Shown: piece after piece, positions 8,802 through 17,189 of the stretch
How positions within the stretch are numbered: position 1 is the first letter of the stretch
Layout: every line of letters begins with the position of its first letter
DNA from: Pelomonas sp. SE-A7
GTDB taxonomy: Bacteria > Pseudomonadota > Gammaproteobacteria > Burkholderiales > Burkholderiaceae_C
DNA: 64,000 nucleotides
NCBI RefSeq assembly: GCF_030345705.1
Contig: NZ_JAUASW010000001.1
Coordinates: 930,001 to 994,000, forward strand
Direction of reading: 5' to 3'
Translations under genes and position numbers: made by a program
Notes under the pieces: model-generated
What the model was told of the DNA's origin: nothing
The model's input: the letters and a program-made list of their open reading frames with translations, nothing else
Databases searched by the model: none

Positions 8802-10199
8802 ATGAAGACCACGAGGGCCTGCCTGGACGCGCAGGCCTTCGGCGCCCGCGGCGACGGCCGCACGCTCGAGACCCAGGCGCTGCAAGCCGCCATCGATGCG
8901 GCCTCCGCGCAAGGGGCCGTGCTGCGGCTCAGACCCGGCACCTATCTCACTGGCTCGCTCTTCCTCAAGAGCGGCTTGAAGCTGCAGATCGAGCGCGGCG
9001 CGAAGCTGCTGGGTTCGCAATCGCTGGCCGACTATCCGCTACTGCCCACGCGCGTGGCCGGCATCGAGATGCAATGGCCGGCTGCCCTGCTCAATGTCTA
9101 TGAACAGAGCGAGGTCGAGATCCTCGGCGAAGGCTGCATAGACGGCGACGGCCAAAGCTTCTGGGCCAGCTACTGGAAGCTGCGCGCTGCCTACGAGCCG
9201 CGCGGCCTGCGCTGGGCCTCGGACTACGACGCGCAAAGGCCGCGCTTGATCCAGCTCTTCCGCGCCAGCCGCGTCCGCATCGGCGAAGGCCTGCTGCTGC
9301 GCCGCTCGGGCTTCTGGACCTTGCACCTCTGCTATTCGGAAGACGTGGAGGTCGACGGCCTGACGATCCGCAACAACGAAGGCGATGCCTCGCTGGCCAA
9401 GGGCCCTTCGACCGACGGCATAGACATCGACTCCTCGCGCCGCATCAAGGTCCGCCGAGCCGACATCGCGGTCAACGACGACGCCCTGGTGCTCAAGGCG
9501 GGCCGCGATGCCGATGGCCTGCGCGTGGCCAGGCCCTGCGAGGACGTGGAGATCACGGACTGCACGGTGCGCGAAGGTGCGGCCGGCCTGACCTTTGGCA
9601 GCGAAACCTCGGGCGGCATACGCCGCGTCCAGGCCAGCCGCATCCAGGTCCATGGCGGCGTGCCGGTGGGCCTGCTCTTCAAGTCGGCACCCAGCCGTGG
9701 CGGCTTCATCGAGGACCTGAACCTGCAGGACCTGAAGCTGATCGATGTGCCGGTGGCTGTGCGGGCGACCATGAACTGGAACCCGGGCTACAGCCGGACG
9801 CAGATTCCCGAGGCCGAACGGGTGAACGCACCGGCCCATTGGCACACACTCGCCACGCCGGTGCCGATTGAGCAAGGCCGCACCCGCGTGGCCGGTGTGC
9901 GCATAGACCGGCTCCGGGCCCGTGGCTGCCAGACCTTGTTCGAGGTCGATGCCTATGCCGAGGCGCCGCTCCGGCGCTTTGCGTTCGAACAGCTGGACGC
10001 GCAAGCCGCACGTGGCGGCCATGTGCAGGACGCCGAAGACTGGCGCTTCACCGACAGCCGGCTGAACCTGGGCGCGGCTATCTCGGTCGGCGCCGGCATC
10101 GCGCTGAACGGACTGGCCCCTGCGCATTGGCAAATCGACCTGGCCCTGCGCCGCCGCGACGTGTCCGGTCTCAGCCTGGCCGAACAAGACATTCAATAA
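8802..10199 (+). CDS. glycoside hydrolase family 28 (polygalacturonase/rhamnogalacturonase-like)
   Basis: A 465-residue right-handed beta-helix enzyme. The opening QAFGARGDGRTLETQALQAA and the catalytic cluster STDGIDID, VNDDALVLK and FGSETSGG identify GH28. The classical GHG motif is replaced by FGSETSG, as in many bacterial exo-acting members. I see no signal peptide: the N-terminus goes directly into the fold, so it should be cytoplasmic and act on imported oligosaccharides. Its place inside the rhamnose operon suggests release of galacturonate or rhamnose from RG-I fragments. The exact linkage cannot be told from sequence. Confidence 0.87.
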   Translation: MKTTRACLDAQAFGARGDGRTLETQALQAAIDAASAQGAVLRLRPGTYLTGSLFLKSGLKLQIERGAKLLGSQSLADYPLLPTRVAGIEMQWPAALLNVYEQSEVEILGEGCIDGDGQSFWASYWKLRAAYEPRGLRWASDYDAQRPRLIQLFRASRVRIGEGLLLRRSGFWTLHLCYSEDVEVDGLTIRNNEGDASLAKGPSTDGIDIDSSRRIKVRRADIAVNDDALVLKAGRDADGLRVARPCEDVEITDCTVREGAAGLTFGSETSGGIRRVQASRIQVHGGVPVGLLFKSAPSRGGFIEDLNLQDLKLIDVPVAVRATMNWNPGYSRTQIPEAERVNAPAHWHTLATPVPIEQGRTRVAGVRIDRLRARGCQTLFEVDAYAEAPLRRFAFEQLDAQAARGGHVQDAEDWRFTDSRLNLGAAISVGAGIALNGLAPAHWQIDLALRRRDVSGLSLAEQDIQ

Positions 10200-10216
10200 G
10201 AGACGGAGACAACAGC

Positions 10217-10549
10217 ATGACGACAAGCAGCGATTCGGAAATCCTCGCCTTCAAGATGCAGCTCAAGCCCGGCGTGGTGGACGAGTACAAACGCCGCCAC
10301 GACGAGCTCTGGCCCGAGCTGGCGCAGGCACTGCGCGATGCCGGCATCCACGACTATTCGATCTTCCTGGACGAGCAGACCCTGTCACTGTTCGCGGTCT
10401 TGCGGCGCAAGCCGGGCTTCCCATTCGACGACCTGCCCAAACAGCCGGTGATGCGCCGCTGGTGGGACTACATGGCGCCGCTGATGGAAGTGGAGCCCGA
10501 CAACAAGCCCAGGCAATGGGCCCTGCCCTCGGTCTTCCATTTCGACTGA
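10217..10549 (+). CDS. rhaM: L-rhamnose mutarotase
   Basis: A 110-residue protein interconverting alpha- and beta-L-rhamnose. Family hallmarks are KPGVVDEYKRRHDELWPEL with the catalytic histidine, YSIFLDE, and the tryptophan pair in MRRWWDYMAPLM. Length is normal for RhaM (about 104-110). GGAGAC lies upstream of the ATG at 10217. It sits between the GH28 and GH2 genes in the same operon and confirms that the locus handles rhamnose. Confidence 0.95.
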   Translation: MTTSSDSEILAFKMQLKPGVVDEYKRRHDELWPELAQALRDAGIHDYSIFLDEQTLSLFAVLRRKPGFPFDDLPKQPVMRRWWDYMAPLMEVEPDNKPRQWALPSVFHFD

Positions 10550-10563
10550 GGCAAGGACCGCCC

Positions 10564-13236
10564 ATGCTGCGTCTGTTTCTGCTCGCCCTGCTGTGGGCCG
10601 TGAACCCACCGGCCCTGGCCGCTGACCATCTGCGCCCCCAGCTTCTGCTGACCGCCAGCAGCAGCCGCGCGCAGAACCTCGACCTGTCGGGCCGCTGGAC
10701 CTATTCCAAGGACCTCTACCGCACCGGCCTCACCGACATCAACGGCTGGGTCGCCAAGTCGCGCATGCAGCGGCACCGCGATGTCGATATCGCCGCGGCC
10801 GAGGCGCAGGCCGGCACGGCCTTCTTCGAGTTCGACCTGGACCGCGGCCCGACCATGCAGGTCCCCGGGGCCTGGAATTCGGCCGAGCCGGAGCTGCGCT
10901 ACTACGACGGCCTGATCTGGTTCCAGCGCCGCTTCGATGCGCCCAAGGCAGCGACCGGCCAGCGCAGCTTTCTGCGCTTCGAGGCGGTCAACTACCGCGC
11001 GTTCGTCTACCTGAACGGCCAGGAGGTCGGCCGGCACGAAGGCGGCTTCACGCCCTTCGTCATCGAGGTCACCGGCACGCTGCGGGATCAGGGCAACCGC
11101 CTGGTCGTCGGCGTGGATTCGCGCCATGACGGCCAGAGCATTCCCGGCGAGATCACCGACTGGGATCTCTACGGCGGCATCACGCGGCCAGTGCGCTTGA
11201 TACAGACGCCGGCCACCTTCATCGACGATGCGACGCTGCAGCTGACCAAAGAGCAGCGCCTGGTCGGCAGCATCCAGCTGAACGGCCCGCGCGCGGCCGG
11301 GCAAGCGGTGAAGCTAAGCATTGCCGCCCTGGGCCTGAAGCTCGAAGCCCGCACCGACGCCCAGGGCCTGGCCCGGTTCGAGACCATGGCACCGGCCGCG
11401 CTGAAGCGCTGGACACCGGAATCGCCAACGCTCTACGAGGTCGAGTTCGCGAGCGGCGACGACCGAGTCGTCGACCGCATTGGCCTGCGCACCATCGAGG
11501 TCCAGGGCAGCCAGATCCTGCTCAACGGCCAGCCGATATTCCTGCGCGGCGTCTCGCTGCACGAGGAAGAGCTAAGCGCCAATCCGGCACGGCGGCTGGA
11601 CGATGCCGCGGCCCGTGCGTTGCTGCAGCAGGTCAAGCAGGGCCTGGGCGGCAACTATGTGAGGCTCTCGCACTATCCGCATGCCGAGACCCTGCTGCGC
11701 GCGGCCGACGAGCTGGGCCTGCTGGTCTGGAGCGAGATCCCGGTCTACTGGACGGTCGATTGGGACAACAAGGCGGTGCTGGACAAGGCCCGCAGCATGC
11801 AGGCCGAGACCATCTACCGCGACCGCAACCGTGCGGCCCTGGTGCTGTGGAGCGTGGGCAATGAGACGCCGGTGGCGGAGAACCGCACCCGCTTCCACGC
11901 GGCCCTTGCCGCGACCGTGCGCGCGCTCGACCCCAGTCGATTGATCAGCGCCGCCCTGCTGGTGGAGCGCAAGGGCCAGGTGCTGGAGATTGCCGACCCG
12001 CTGCTGCCACATCTGGACGTGGTGGCGGTCAACACCTACGCCGGCTGGTATGGCGACGACAAGCTCGAAGACCTGGCGAAGCTGCAGTGGAAGCTGCCGG
12101 CGGACAAGCCGCTGCTCGCCTCCGAGTTCGGCGCCGATGCGCTGGCCGGCGTGCACGACGCCAGCCCTAAGCCGCGCAAATGGTCGGAAGAATTCCAGGC
12201 CGCCTACTACCGCGCCACGCTGGCGATGCTGGACAAGCTGCCCACGCTGACCGGCCTCTCGCCCTGGGTGCTGAAGGACTTCCGCTCGCCGCGCCGCGAG
12301 CATCCGGTCTACCAGAACGGCTGGAACCGCAAGGGCCTGCTGTCCGAGACCGGCCAGAAGAAGCTGGCCTTCGAGGTGATGGCCGCGTACTACCGCCTGC
12401 AGGCACGGCGCTTCGACGTGGCGATCACGGTGGACGATTTGCCGGTCCATGGCGCGCTGCCGCCCGGCGTCAGCCGGCTGCAGGTGGCCGAGGCCCATCT
12501 GCAGGCCTTTCGCGAAGCCGGCGTGACCGAGGCCTGGGGCTTCGTCAATTCGCGGGGCGCCGAACAGGAAGGCGATGCCGCCCTGGCTGCCTGGCGCCGC
12601 GCCGGCCAGCCGCTGGGCAACCACAGCTACAGCCACATGAACCTGGGCCGCGCGGCCAGCCTGGAGGCCTGGCAAGAGGATGTAGTGGCCGGTGAGCCGC
12701 TGATCGCTCGATTGATGGCGGGCAGCGACTGGCGCTGGTTCCGCTACCCCTATCTCGCGGTCGGCGACGGCGAGCGGCGCGAGGCCGCAAGGACCTGGCT
12801 GCTGGAACGCGGCTACCGCATCGCCGACGTAAGCCTGTCTTTCTCTGACTGGGACTACAGCGACGCCTATGCCCGCTGCAAGGCCGTCGGCAATGAAGCG
12901 GCCGTGGCCGCAATGACGGCCCATTACCTGCGCGGCGTCGATGCCGGCATCGCCCAGGCCCTGACCGACTCCGAGGCCGTCTACGGCCGACGGCTGCCGC
13001 TGGTGCTGCTGACCCATATGGGCGCCTTCAGCGCGGTCACCCTGCCCGAGGTGCTTCGGCGGCTGCAAGCGGCCGGCGCGCGCTTCGTGCCGTTGGCGCA
13101 AGCCCAGGCCGATCCGGCCTACCAGCGCTTCGGCGGTGGCGGACTGATAGCCCGCGAGGCCAAGGCGCGTGGCCTTGCCCTGCCCTCGCAAAGCGCGGAT
13201 CCCACGCCGCTGGAGCCGAAGTCCCTATGCCGCTGA
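10564..13236 (+). CDS. secreted fusion: GH2 glycosidase plus polysaccharide deacetylase domain
   Basis: An 890-residue protein with a signal peptide (MLRLFLLALLWAVNPPALA, then A-D), so periplasmic. Residues about 30-600 are a GH2 enzyme: jelly-roll N-domain (NYRAFVYLNGQEVGRHEGGF), Ig-like domain and TIM barrel with acid/base E434 in WSVGNETP and nucleophile E521 in LLASEFGAD, closest in style to beta-glucuronidases. From about residue 617 a NodB-like deacetylase follows: AITVDDLP with D624/D625, and the metal motif HSYSH at 687-691. The junction is in frame with no internal stop. Together they suggest removal of a terminal (glucuronosyl or galactosyl) residue and an acyl group from the same side chain. 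Both halves keep their catalytic residues. Substrate is unknown. Confidence 0.85.
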   Translation: MLRLFLLALLWAVNPPALAADHLRPQLLLTASSSRAQNLDLSGRWTYSKDLYRTGLTDINGWVAKSRMQRHRDVDIAAAEAQAGTAFFEFDLDRGPTMQVPGAWNSAEPELRYYDGLIWFQRRFDAPKAATGQRSFLRFEAVNYRAFVYLNGQEVGRHEGGFTPFVIEVTGTLRDQGNRLVVGVDSRHDGQSIPGEITDWDLYGGITRPVRLIQTPATFIDDATLQLTKEQRLVGSIQLNGPRAAGQAVKLSIAALGLKLEARTDAQGLARFETMAPAALKRWTPESPTLYEVEFASGDDRVVDRIGLRTIEVQGSQILLNGQPIFLRGVSLHEEELSANPARRLDDAAARALLQQVKQGLGGNYVRLSHYPHAETLLRAADELGLLVWSEIPVYWTVDWDNKAVLDKARSMQAETIYRDRNRAALVLWSVGNETPVAENRTRFHAALAATVRALDPSRLISAALLVERKGQVLEIADPLLPHLDVVAVNTYAGWYGDDKLEDLAKLQWKLPADKPLLASEFGADALAGVHDASPKPRKWSEEFQAAYYRATLAMLDKLPTLTGLSPWVLKDFRSPRREHPVYQNGWNRKGLLSETGQKKLAFEVMAAYYRLQARRFDVAITVDDLPVHGALPPGVSRLQVAEAHLQAFREAGVTEAWGFVNSRGAEQEGDAALAAWRRAGQPLGNHSYSHMNLGRAASLEAWQEDVVAGEPLIARLMAGSDWRWFRYPYLAVGDGERREAARTWLLERGYRIADVSLSFSDWDYSDAYARCKAVGNEAAVAAMTAHYLRGVDAGIAQALTDSEAVYGRRLPLVLLTHMGAFSAVTLPEVLRRLQAAGARFVPLAQAQADPAYQRFGGGGLIAREAKARGLALPSQSADPTPLEPKSLCR

Positions 13237-13294
13237 ACCGCCACGCCGCCTCGCCCCAGCGCCGCCGTTGGCTGCAGCGCAAGGAGAGCTCCGC

Positions 13295-14338
13295 TTGAAC
13301 CCTTGTCCGCCTCGCGTGACCCGCCGCCGCGCGCTGGCCGCTGTCGCGACGCTGTTGCTCAGCCCCGCGTTGCTTGCGCAGACGACGGCGACGCCGGCCT
13401 GGCCCAATCCACTGCTGCCCCAGCGCGCCGACCCGCAGATCCTGCGTCACGAGGGCTGGTACTACCTGATGGCCACCGTGCCCGAGTACGACCGCCTGGA
13501 ACTGCGCCGTGCACGCAGCATCGCCGGCCTGGCCACGGCCGAGCCGCGGGTGCTCTGGCGCAAGCATGAGCAGGGTCCGATGAGCCGCCACATCTGGGCC
13601 CCCGAGCTGCATCGCGTCGATGGCCGTTGGTTCATCTACTTCAGCGCCGGCGAGGCCAAGGACCCTTGGAAGATCCGCCTCTGGGTGCTGGAGAACGAGT
13701 CGGCCGACCCCATGCAGGGCGAGTGGTTGGAACGCGGCCAATTGAAGACCCAGTGGGAGAGTTTCACGCTGGATGCCACGCTGTTCGAGCACCGCGGCCA
13801 GCGCTACCTCGCCTGGGCCCAGAACGATCCGGCCAGCAAGAACCACAGCACCAACCTCTACCTGTCACGCATGGCCAGCCCCACACAGCTGGAGGGTCCA
13901 CAGCTGTTGCTGAGCCGGCCCGAGTACGACTGGGAACAGGTGCGCCACCAGGTCAACGAGGCACCGGCCGTGCTGGTCCGTGGCGGCCGGGTCTTCATCA
14001 GCTACTCGGCGGCGGGCACAGGCGCCGAATACTGCCTCGGCCTGCTGTGGGCCGATGCATCGGCCGACCTGATGGATGCCAAGTCCTGGCGCAAGTCGCC
14101 GGTCCCGGTGTTCTCAAGCAGCGCGGAGAACGGCATCTACGGGCCCGGCCACAACAGCTTCCTGGTCGAGCCCGACGGCCAGGTGCTGAACGTCTTCCAT
14201 GCGCGCAACTACCGCGACATCGCTGGCGACCCGCTCAAGGACACCGGCCGCGCAACCCGCATCCAGCCACTCAATTTCACCGCCGACGGCATGCCCGACT
14301 TCGGCCTGCCGCTGCCCGAATCCAAGACCCGACCCTGA
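13295..14338 (+). CDS. GH43-family exported glycosidase, TTG start
   Basis: A 347-residue five-bladed beta-propeller. GH43 acids are visible: base Asp in QRADPQILRHEG, HIWAPELHRVDGRW, the second Asp in FTLDATLFEHRG and the general acid Glu in HQVNEAPAVLV. I start at TTG 13295 because AAGGAGAG lies 6-7 bases upstream and the resulting N-terminus (RRRALAAVATLLLSPALLAQ) is a signal peptide with a twin-arginine-like front; the frame is open further upstream but without signals. Likely arabinofuranosidase or related activity on RG-I side chains. Its stop overlaps the next start (TGATG at 14336-14340). Confidence 0.85.
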   Translation: MNPCPPRVTRRRALAAVATLLLSPALLAQTTATPAWPNPLLPQRADPQILRHEGWYYLMATVPEYDRLELRRARSIAGLATAEPRVLWRKHEQGPMSRHIWAPELHRVDGRWFIYFSAGEAKDPWKIRLWVLENESADPMQGEWLERGQLKTQWESFTLDATLFEHRGQRYLAWAQNDPASKNHSTNLYLSRMASPTQLEGPQLLLSRPEYDWEQVRHQVNEAPAVLVRGGRVFISYSAAGTGAEYCLGLLWADASADLMDAKSWRKSPVPVFSSSAENGIYGPGHNSFLVEPDGQVLNVFHARNYRDIAGDPLKDTGRATRIQPLNFTADGMPDFGLPLPESKTRP

Positions 14339-15225
14339 TGATGGAACTCGACCGCATCCTTGCACTCAGCGAAGGCCCGCCCAACCAGCTGCAGGGCGAC
14401 TGGCCCGACCGGGTGCTCACCCAGGTCAAGCGCGCCGAACTGCACAGCTACCTGCCCGAGGGCAAGGCTCGCGCCCGCGCCATCGTCTATGCCGGCGGCG
14501 GCTATCTGCAGCTGATGCACGACAAGGAAGGCGTGGAGATTGCGCAATGGCTGAACAGCCTCGGGCTGGAAGCCCATGTGCTGCAGCATCGTTTGCCTGG
14601 CCAGAACGGCCAGCCCTTCGACATCGCACTGCAGGACGGACTGCGCGCGCTGGACCACCTTGCGACGCTCCCGCCGCTACCGCTGTTCCATGTCGGCCTG
14701 TCCTCAGGCGGCCATCTGGCCGGCGTGATGAGCTGCCAGGCTCATGCCTATCAAGCGCACGGCGCCGTGATCGCGTACGCCCCGCTCAACGCCAACCACC
14801 GCCTCTACAAGGCCCCCGCCGGCAAGCCCGACTACCCGCCGCCGGAGAAGCAGGCCTTCTACGACGCCTGGCCCATAGGCATTGCCGCCGAGCCGCATGG
14901 CATCCCGCGCTGTCCGGTGTTCCTGGCCTATGCGCTGATGGACACCATCGTGCCGGTGGAGCATGCGCTGAACCTCTTGCGTACGGCGCGGGATGTTGGG
15001 CTGGAGGTGGATGCCCATGTGTTTGCGAGGGCGCCGCATGGGTTTGGGTTGAGGGAGATGGAGGGGACGCAGGATCAATGGCCTGACTTGGCCGCGGCTT
15101 GGATGGAGGGAAGGATGGCTGCCACTCAGACCTTGGCGAGGAAGGCCGCCGCATCACCCGCTTCACACTTCCAATCGGCGAAGACCCCGACCAGGTTGCA
15201 TTCCACGCAGCGGCAGGCGATGTAG
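14338..15225 (+). CDS. cytoplasmic alpha/beta-hydrolase, probable carbohydrate acetylesterase
   Basis: A 295-residue alpha/beta-hydrolase with oxyanion loop VYAGGGYL, nucleophile elbow GLSSGGHLAG, acid in ALMDTIVP and His in APHGFGL, the layout of BD-FAE-type acetylesterases. There is no signal peptide. It is the last gene of the rhamnose operon, coupled to the GH43 by a TGATG overlap, and could remove acetyl groups from imported oligosaccharides. The final ~35 residues are unusual: they are encoded by DNA that also carries, on the other strand, the end of the zinc-ribbon gene (15126-15225), and the last ~45 codons before that use AGG, GGG, TTG and TTT unlike the rest of the gene. Confidence 0.8.
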   Translation: MMELDRILALSEGPPNQLQGDWPDRVLTQVKRAELHSYLPEGKARARAIVYAGGGYLQLMHDKEGVEIAQWLNSLGLEAHVLQHRLPGQNGQPFDIALQDGLRALDHLATLPPLPLFHVGLSSGGHLAGVMSCQAHAYQAHGAVIAYAPLNANHRLYKAPAGKPDYPPPEKQAFYDAWPIGIAAEPHGIPRCPVFLAYALMDTIVPVEHALNLLRTARDVGLEVDAHVFARAPHGFGLREMEGTQDQWPDLAAAWMEGRMAATQTLARKAAASPASHFQSAKTPTRLHSTQRQAM

Positions 15226-15566
15226 TACCAGCGCACCTCGTGCGTACCTTCATGCACGGAGACACCGGACACCAGCTCGAACACCTCGTTCTCGCACACG
15301 CACTCGTGCGTCTCAGGCGCGGCTCCTTCAAGGTAGTCCGCGCTGTCGCCCATCAGGTGTTCCTGCCCGCAGTCGGTGCAGGTGCGGATGGCCACGCCGG
15401 CTTCTTCATCGGTCTGCAGCGCGAAGGTCCGGCATCCGCAATCACATTTGGACGCAGCAAATCGGACGGCCTCATGGCGGTTTGCAAGGCTGTAGCTGCG
15501 CAGCTCGGCCTGGGTGTCGCCTGACGTCGTTCCATACCAATACTCGCCCTTCTTCGTCAGTGCCAT
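15126..15566 (-). CDS. cysteine-rich putative zinc-ribbon protein, function unknown
   Basis: A 146-residue soluble protein with eleven cysteines arranged in clusters: CDCGC, then CTDCG about 24 residues on, CVC, and CRCVEC near the C-terminus followed by one more. The spacing looks like two treble-clef or zinc-ribbon units. GGAG lies about 9 bases before the ATG at 15566. I recognise no named family. The gene is less biased in codon use than its neighbours and overlaps the convergent esterase gene by 100 bp at the 3' end. Confidence 0.65.
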   Translation of the reverse strand: MALTKKGEYWYGTTSGDTQAELRSYSLANRHEAVRFAASKCDCGCRTFALQTDEEAGVAIRTCTDCGQEHLMGDSADYLEGAAPETHECVCENEVFELVSGVSVHEGTHEVRWYYIACRCVECNLVGVFADWKCEAGDAAAFLAKV

Positions 15567-15882
15567 TGATGCTGCTCCATTTTCAAGGTGTGCGTCCCGG
15601 CAGGCCTAGCACCAGGCTCGCCCCGATCAAATGGATTTTGCCCTGGGGGTCCGTTAACTCGTCGTCAAGAGCCCGGGCCGGGAGTGGTTGCCGACCAGGG
15701 CAGCGGACATCCTTCAATACGGATCTTGGAGATTGCACCCACTCGGCCGCTCCGCTTCGAACGGCACCTACAACCTGAAGCTGACCTCTCGGCGGCGACA
15801 GGGGGCTGTGCAGAGGCTTCGGTGTTCCGACTTGCCGACCTCAAATCCACAAAGCAGCCGTTCAGCGCCACAGGCCTTTGGA
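15567..15882. other. gap without a recognisable gene
   Basis: 316 bp between the zinc-ribbon start and the flavodoxin stop. Short open frames exist on both strands but none has a plausible start with Shine-Dalgarno or any recognisable motif. GTTAAC at about 15653-15658 and GC-rich inverted pieces are present; I can assign no function. Confidence 0.4.
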
Positions 15883-16566
15883 TCATGGGTTCTGCGAGCT
15901 GGCATGCCCCGCAACCTCCACGAGGGACCACTCCGCGTCGATCTGGTCCAGCATCTCTCCCGTTGTCAGCTGTCGACCCATGCGGCCACGCTTGACGAAA
16001 AGGTGCCTGAACGAGCGCGCGCCCTGGGCGAGCACGATCTGCCGGAACTCGTCGATGAAGTGCTGTTCGAACTTGCTGTTGAAGGTGTTGAACAACACGA
16101 CATCCTTGCCGTCGAATCGGTTGCGCCTGGCGAACTCCCAGATGGGTGGCGAAGGGCTGTAAAGCCAGATGGGAGAGCCGAGATAGACCGTGTCGAAACC
16201 TCGCAGGTCCAGGGTGGTGGGTGCAATGACCGCCTCATGCGACCGCGCGTCGTGCAGTGCGTGGAGGATCCCGGGCAGTCCCACGTCGTAAGCGGGCGCT
16301 TTCAGGCGGAACAGGCCTGCGCCCATACGCCGGGCGATGTGCGCCGCTGCGACGGCGGTGTTGCCGGATCGCGAGAAGTAGACGACTGCGATGCGGCTCG
16401 CAGGGCCGGTCTGCGGGGCACTCGATGAGAGCCTTTGGGCGGACACCTTCGCTTGGTGCAGCTCTACGCGGGTGACCACGAAGAGCACGGCGAAGGCAGC
16501 GAACACGGCCAGCACCAGCACAGCGGCGCCCCACTTCCACCAGGGCCACCAACTGATCGTCAGCAT
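15883..16566 (-). CDS. membrane-anchored flavodoxin-like protein
   Basis: A 227-residue protein. Residues about 5-30 (WWPWWKWGAAVLVLAVFAAF and following) form one transmembrane anchor; the rest is a flavodoxin fold with FMN phosphate loop VVYFSRSGNT and GSPIWLYSPSPPIWEF. It probably carries electrons at the membrane. The ATG at 16566 is chosen since it starts just before the anchor; it overlaps the end of the GAF gene by 7 bp, so it is the last gene of a five-gene minus-strand operon. Redox partner unknown. Confidence 0.8.
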   Translation of the reverse strand: MLTISWWPWWKWGAAVLVLAVFAAFAVLFVVTRVELHQAKVSAQRLSSSAPQTGPASRIAVVYFSRSGNTAVAAAHIARRMGAGLFRLKAPAYDVGLPGILHALHDARSHEAVIAPTTLDLRGFDTVYLGSPIWLYSPSPPIWEFARRNRFDGKDVVLFNTFNSKFEQHFIDEFRQIVLAQGARSFRHLFVKRGRMGRQLTTGEMLDQIDAEWSLVEVAGHASSQNP

Positions 16567-17186
16567 GGAATGCCCTTCCAGGCATTGAAAGGTCTGAGCC
16601 GAAATGCCCGGTGAATGCCAAGGAATCGACAAGGACCCACGCCGTCCCGCCTTTCGCGACGACGCCAGGATTCAACGGTGAGGTCGGCAGACAGTTGCTG
16701 CATCACTGCGACGTCGCTTGCGCTCCAATGACGATGCCGGCCACGCTGCGCGCAACTGATGATGGCAAGCAACTGGGAGTCGACAGATAGGTTGATGCTG
16801 AGCACCGCCTGGATGTCGCGAGGTTCCAGGTAGCTCGCGCGTGTGCCGGAGATCCTGTCATCACGAAGAGCGTCCTGGCTGATGAACAGGCCCGTGGCCT
16901 GCGTTGCTGCAAAGTAGCCGGCGCATTGTTCCATGCTCAGCCGTAGCGGCGCTTGGACGCCGCTTGGGTCGGGTTCGGTGGCGGCCACTCGACGCGCCGC
17001 CAGTCCTCGGTCCTCAGACTCGACACACCAGTAGCTGACCTCGTCGGCAGCCAGCAGCTCGCGCACATGGCGGACGATGCGGCGGGCGTCCAGAGCTGCG
17101 GCACCCGAGCTGCGGTCGAATTCGTCCGAGCGTTGTTTGTTGTCTGAGCACACGATGCCCTCCAGAAGTGACCGACGATCCGCCAC
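16560..17186 (-). CDS. GAF-domain protein
   Basis: A 208-residue protein beginning with GTG at 17186, three bases after the stop of the NAD(P)-binding gene. Residues about 33-175 look like a GAF sensor (ARRIVRHVRELLAADEVSYW, LFISQDALRDDRI, AVLSINLSVDSQLLAIIS, HWSASDVAVMQQLSADL). No output domain follows, so it may be a stand-alone sensor. Signal unknown. It lies between the dehydrogenase-like and flavodoxin genes of the LysR-linked operon. Confidence 0.7.
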   Translation of the reverse strand: MADRRSLLEGIVCSDNKQRSDEFDRSSGAAALDARRIVRHVRELLAADEVSYWCVESEDRGLAARRVAATEPDPSGVQAPLRLSMEQCAGYFAATQATGLFISQDALRDDRISGTRASYLEPRDIQAVLSINLSVDSQLLAIISCAQRGRHRHWSASDVAVMQQLSADLTVESWRRRERRDGVGPCRFLGIHRAFRLRPFNAWKGIPC

Positions 17187-17189
17187 AGC

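Noticed and set aside
12350..12430. Frameshift or lost stop as the cause of the GH2-deacetylase fusion
   Set aside because: The frame, codon bias and domain boundary are smooth through the junction; no in-frame start with Shine-Dalgarno precedes the deacetylase half. Kept as a genuine fusion, with read-level checking advised in the finding.
13169..13294. Upstream extension of the GH43 gene to 13169
   Set aside because: It would overlap the GH2 fusion gene and put 42 residues before the signal peptide; the TTG at 13295 has a strong Shine-Dalgarno.
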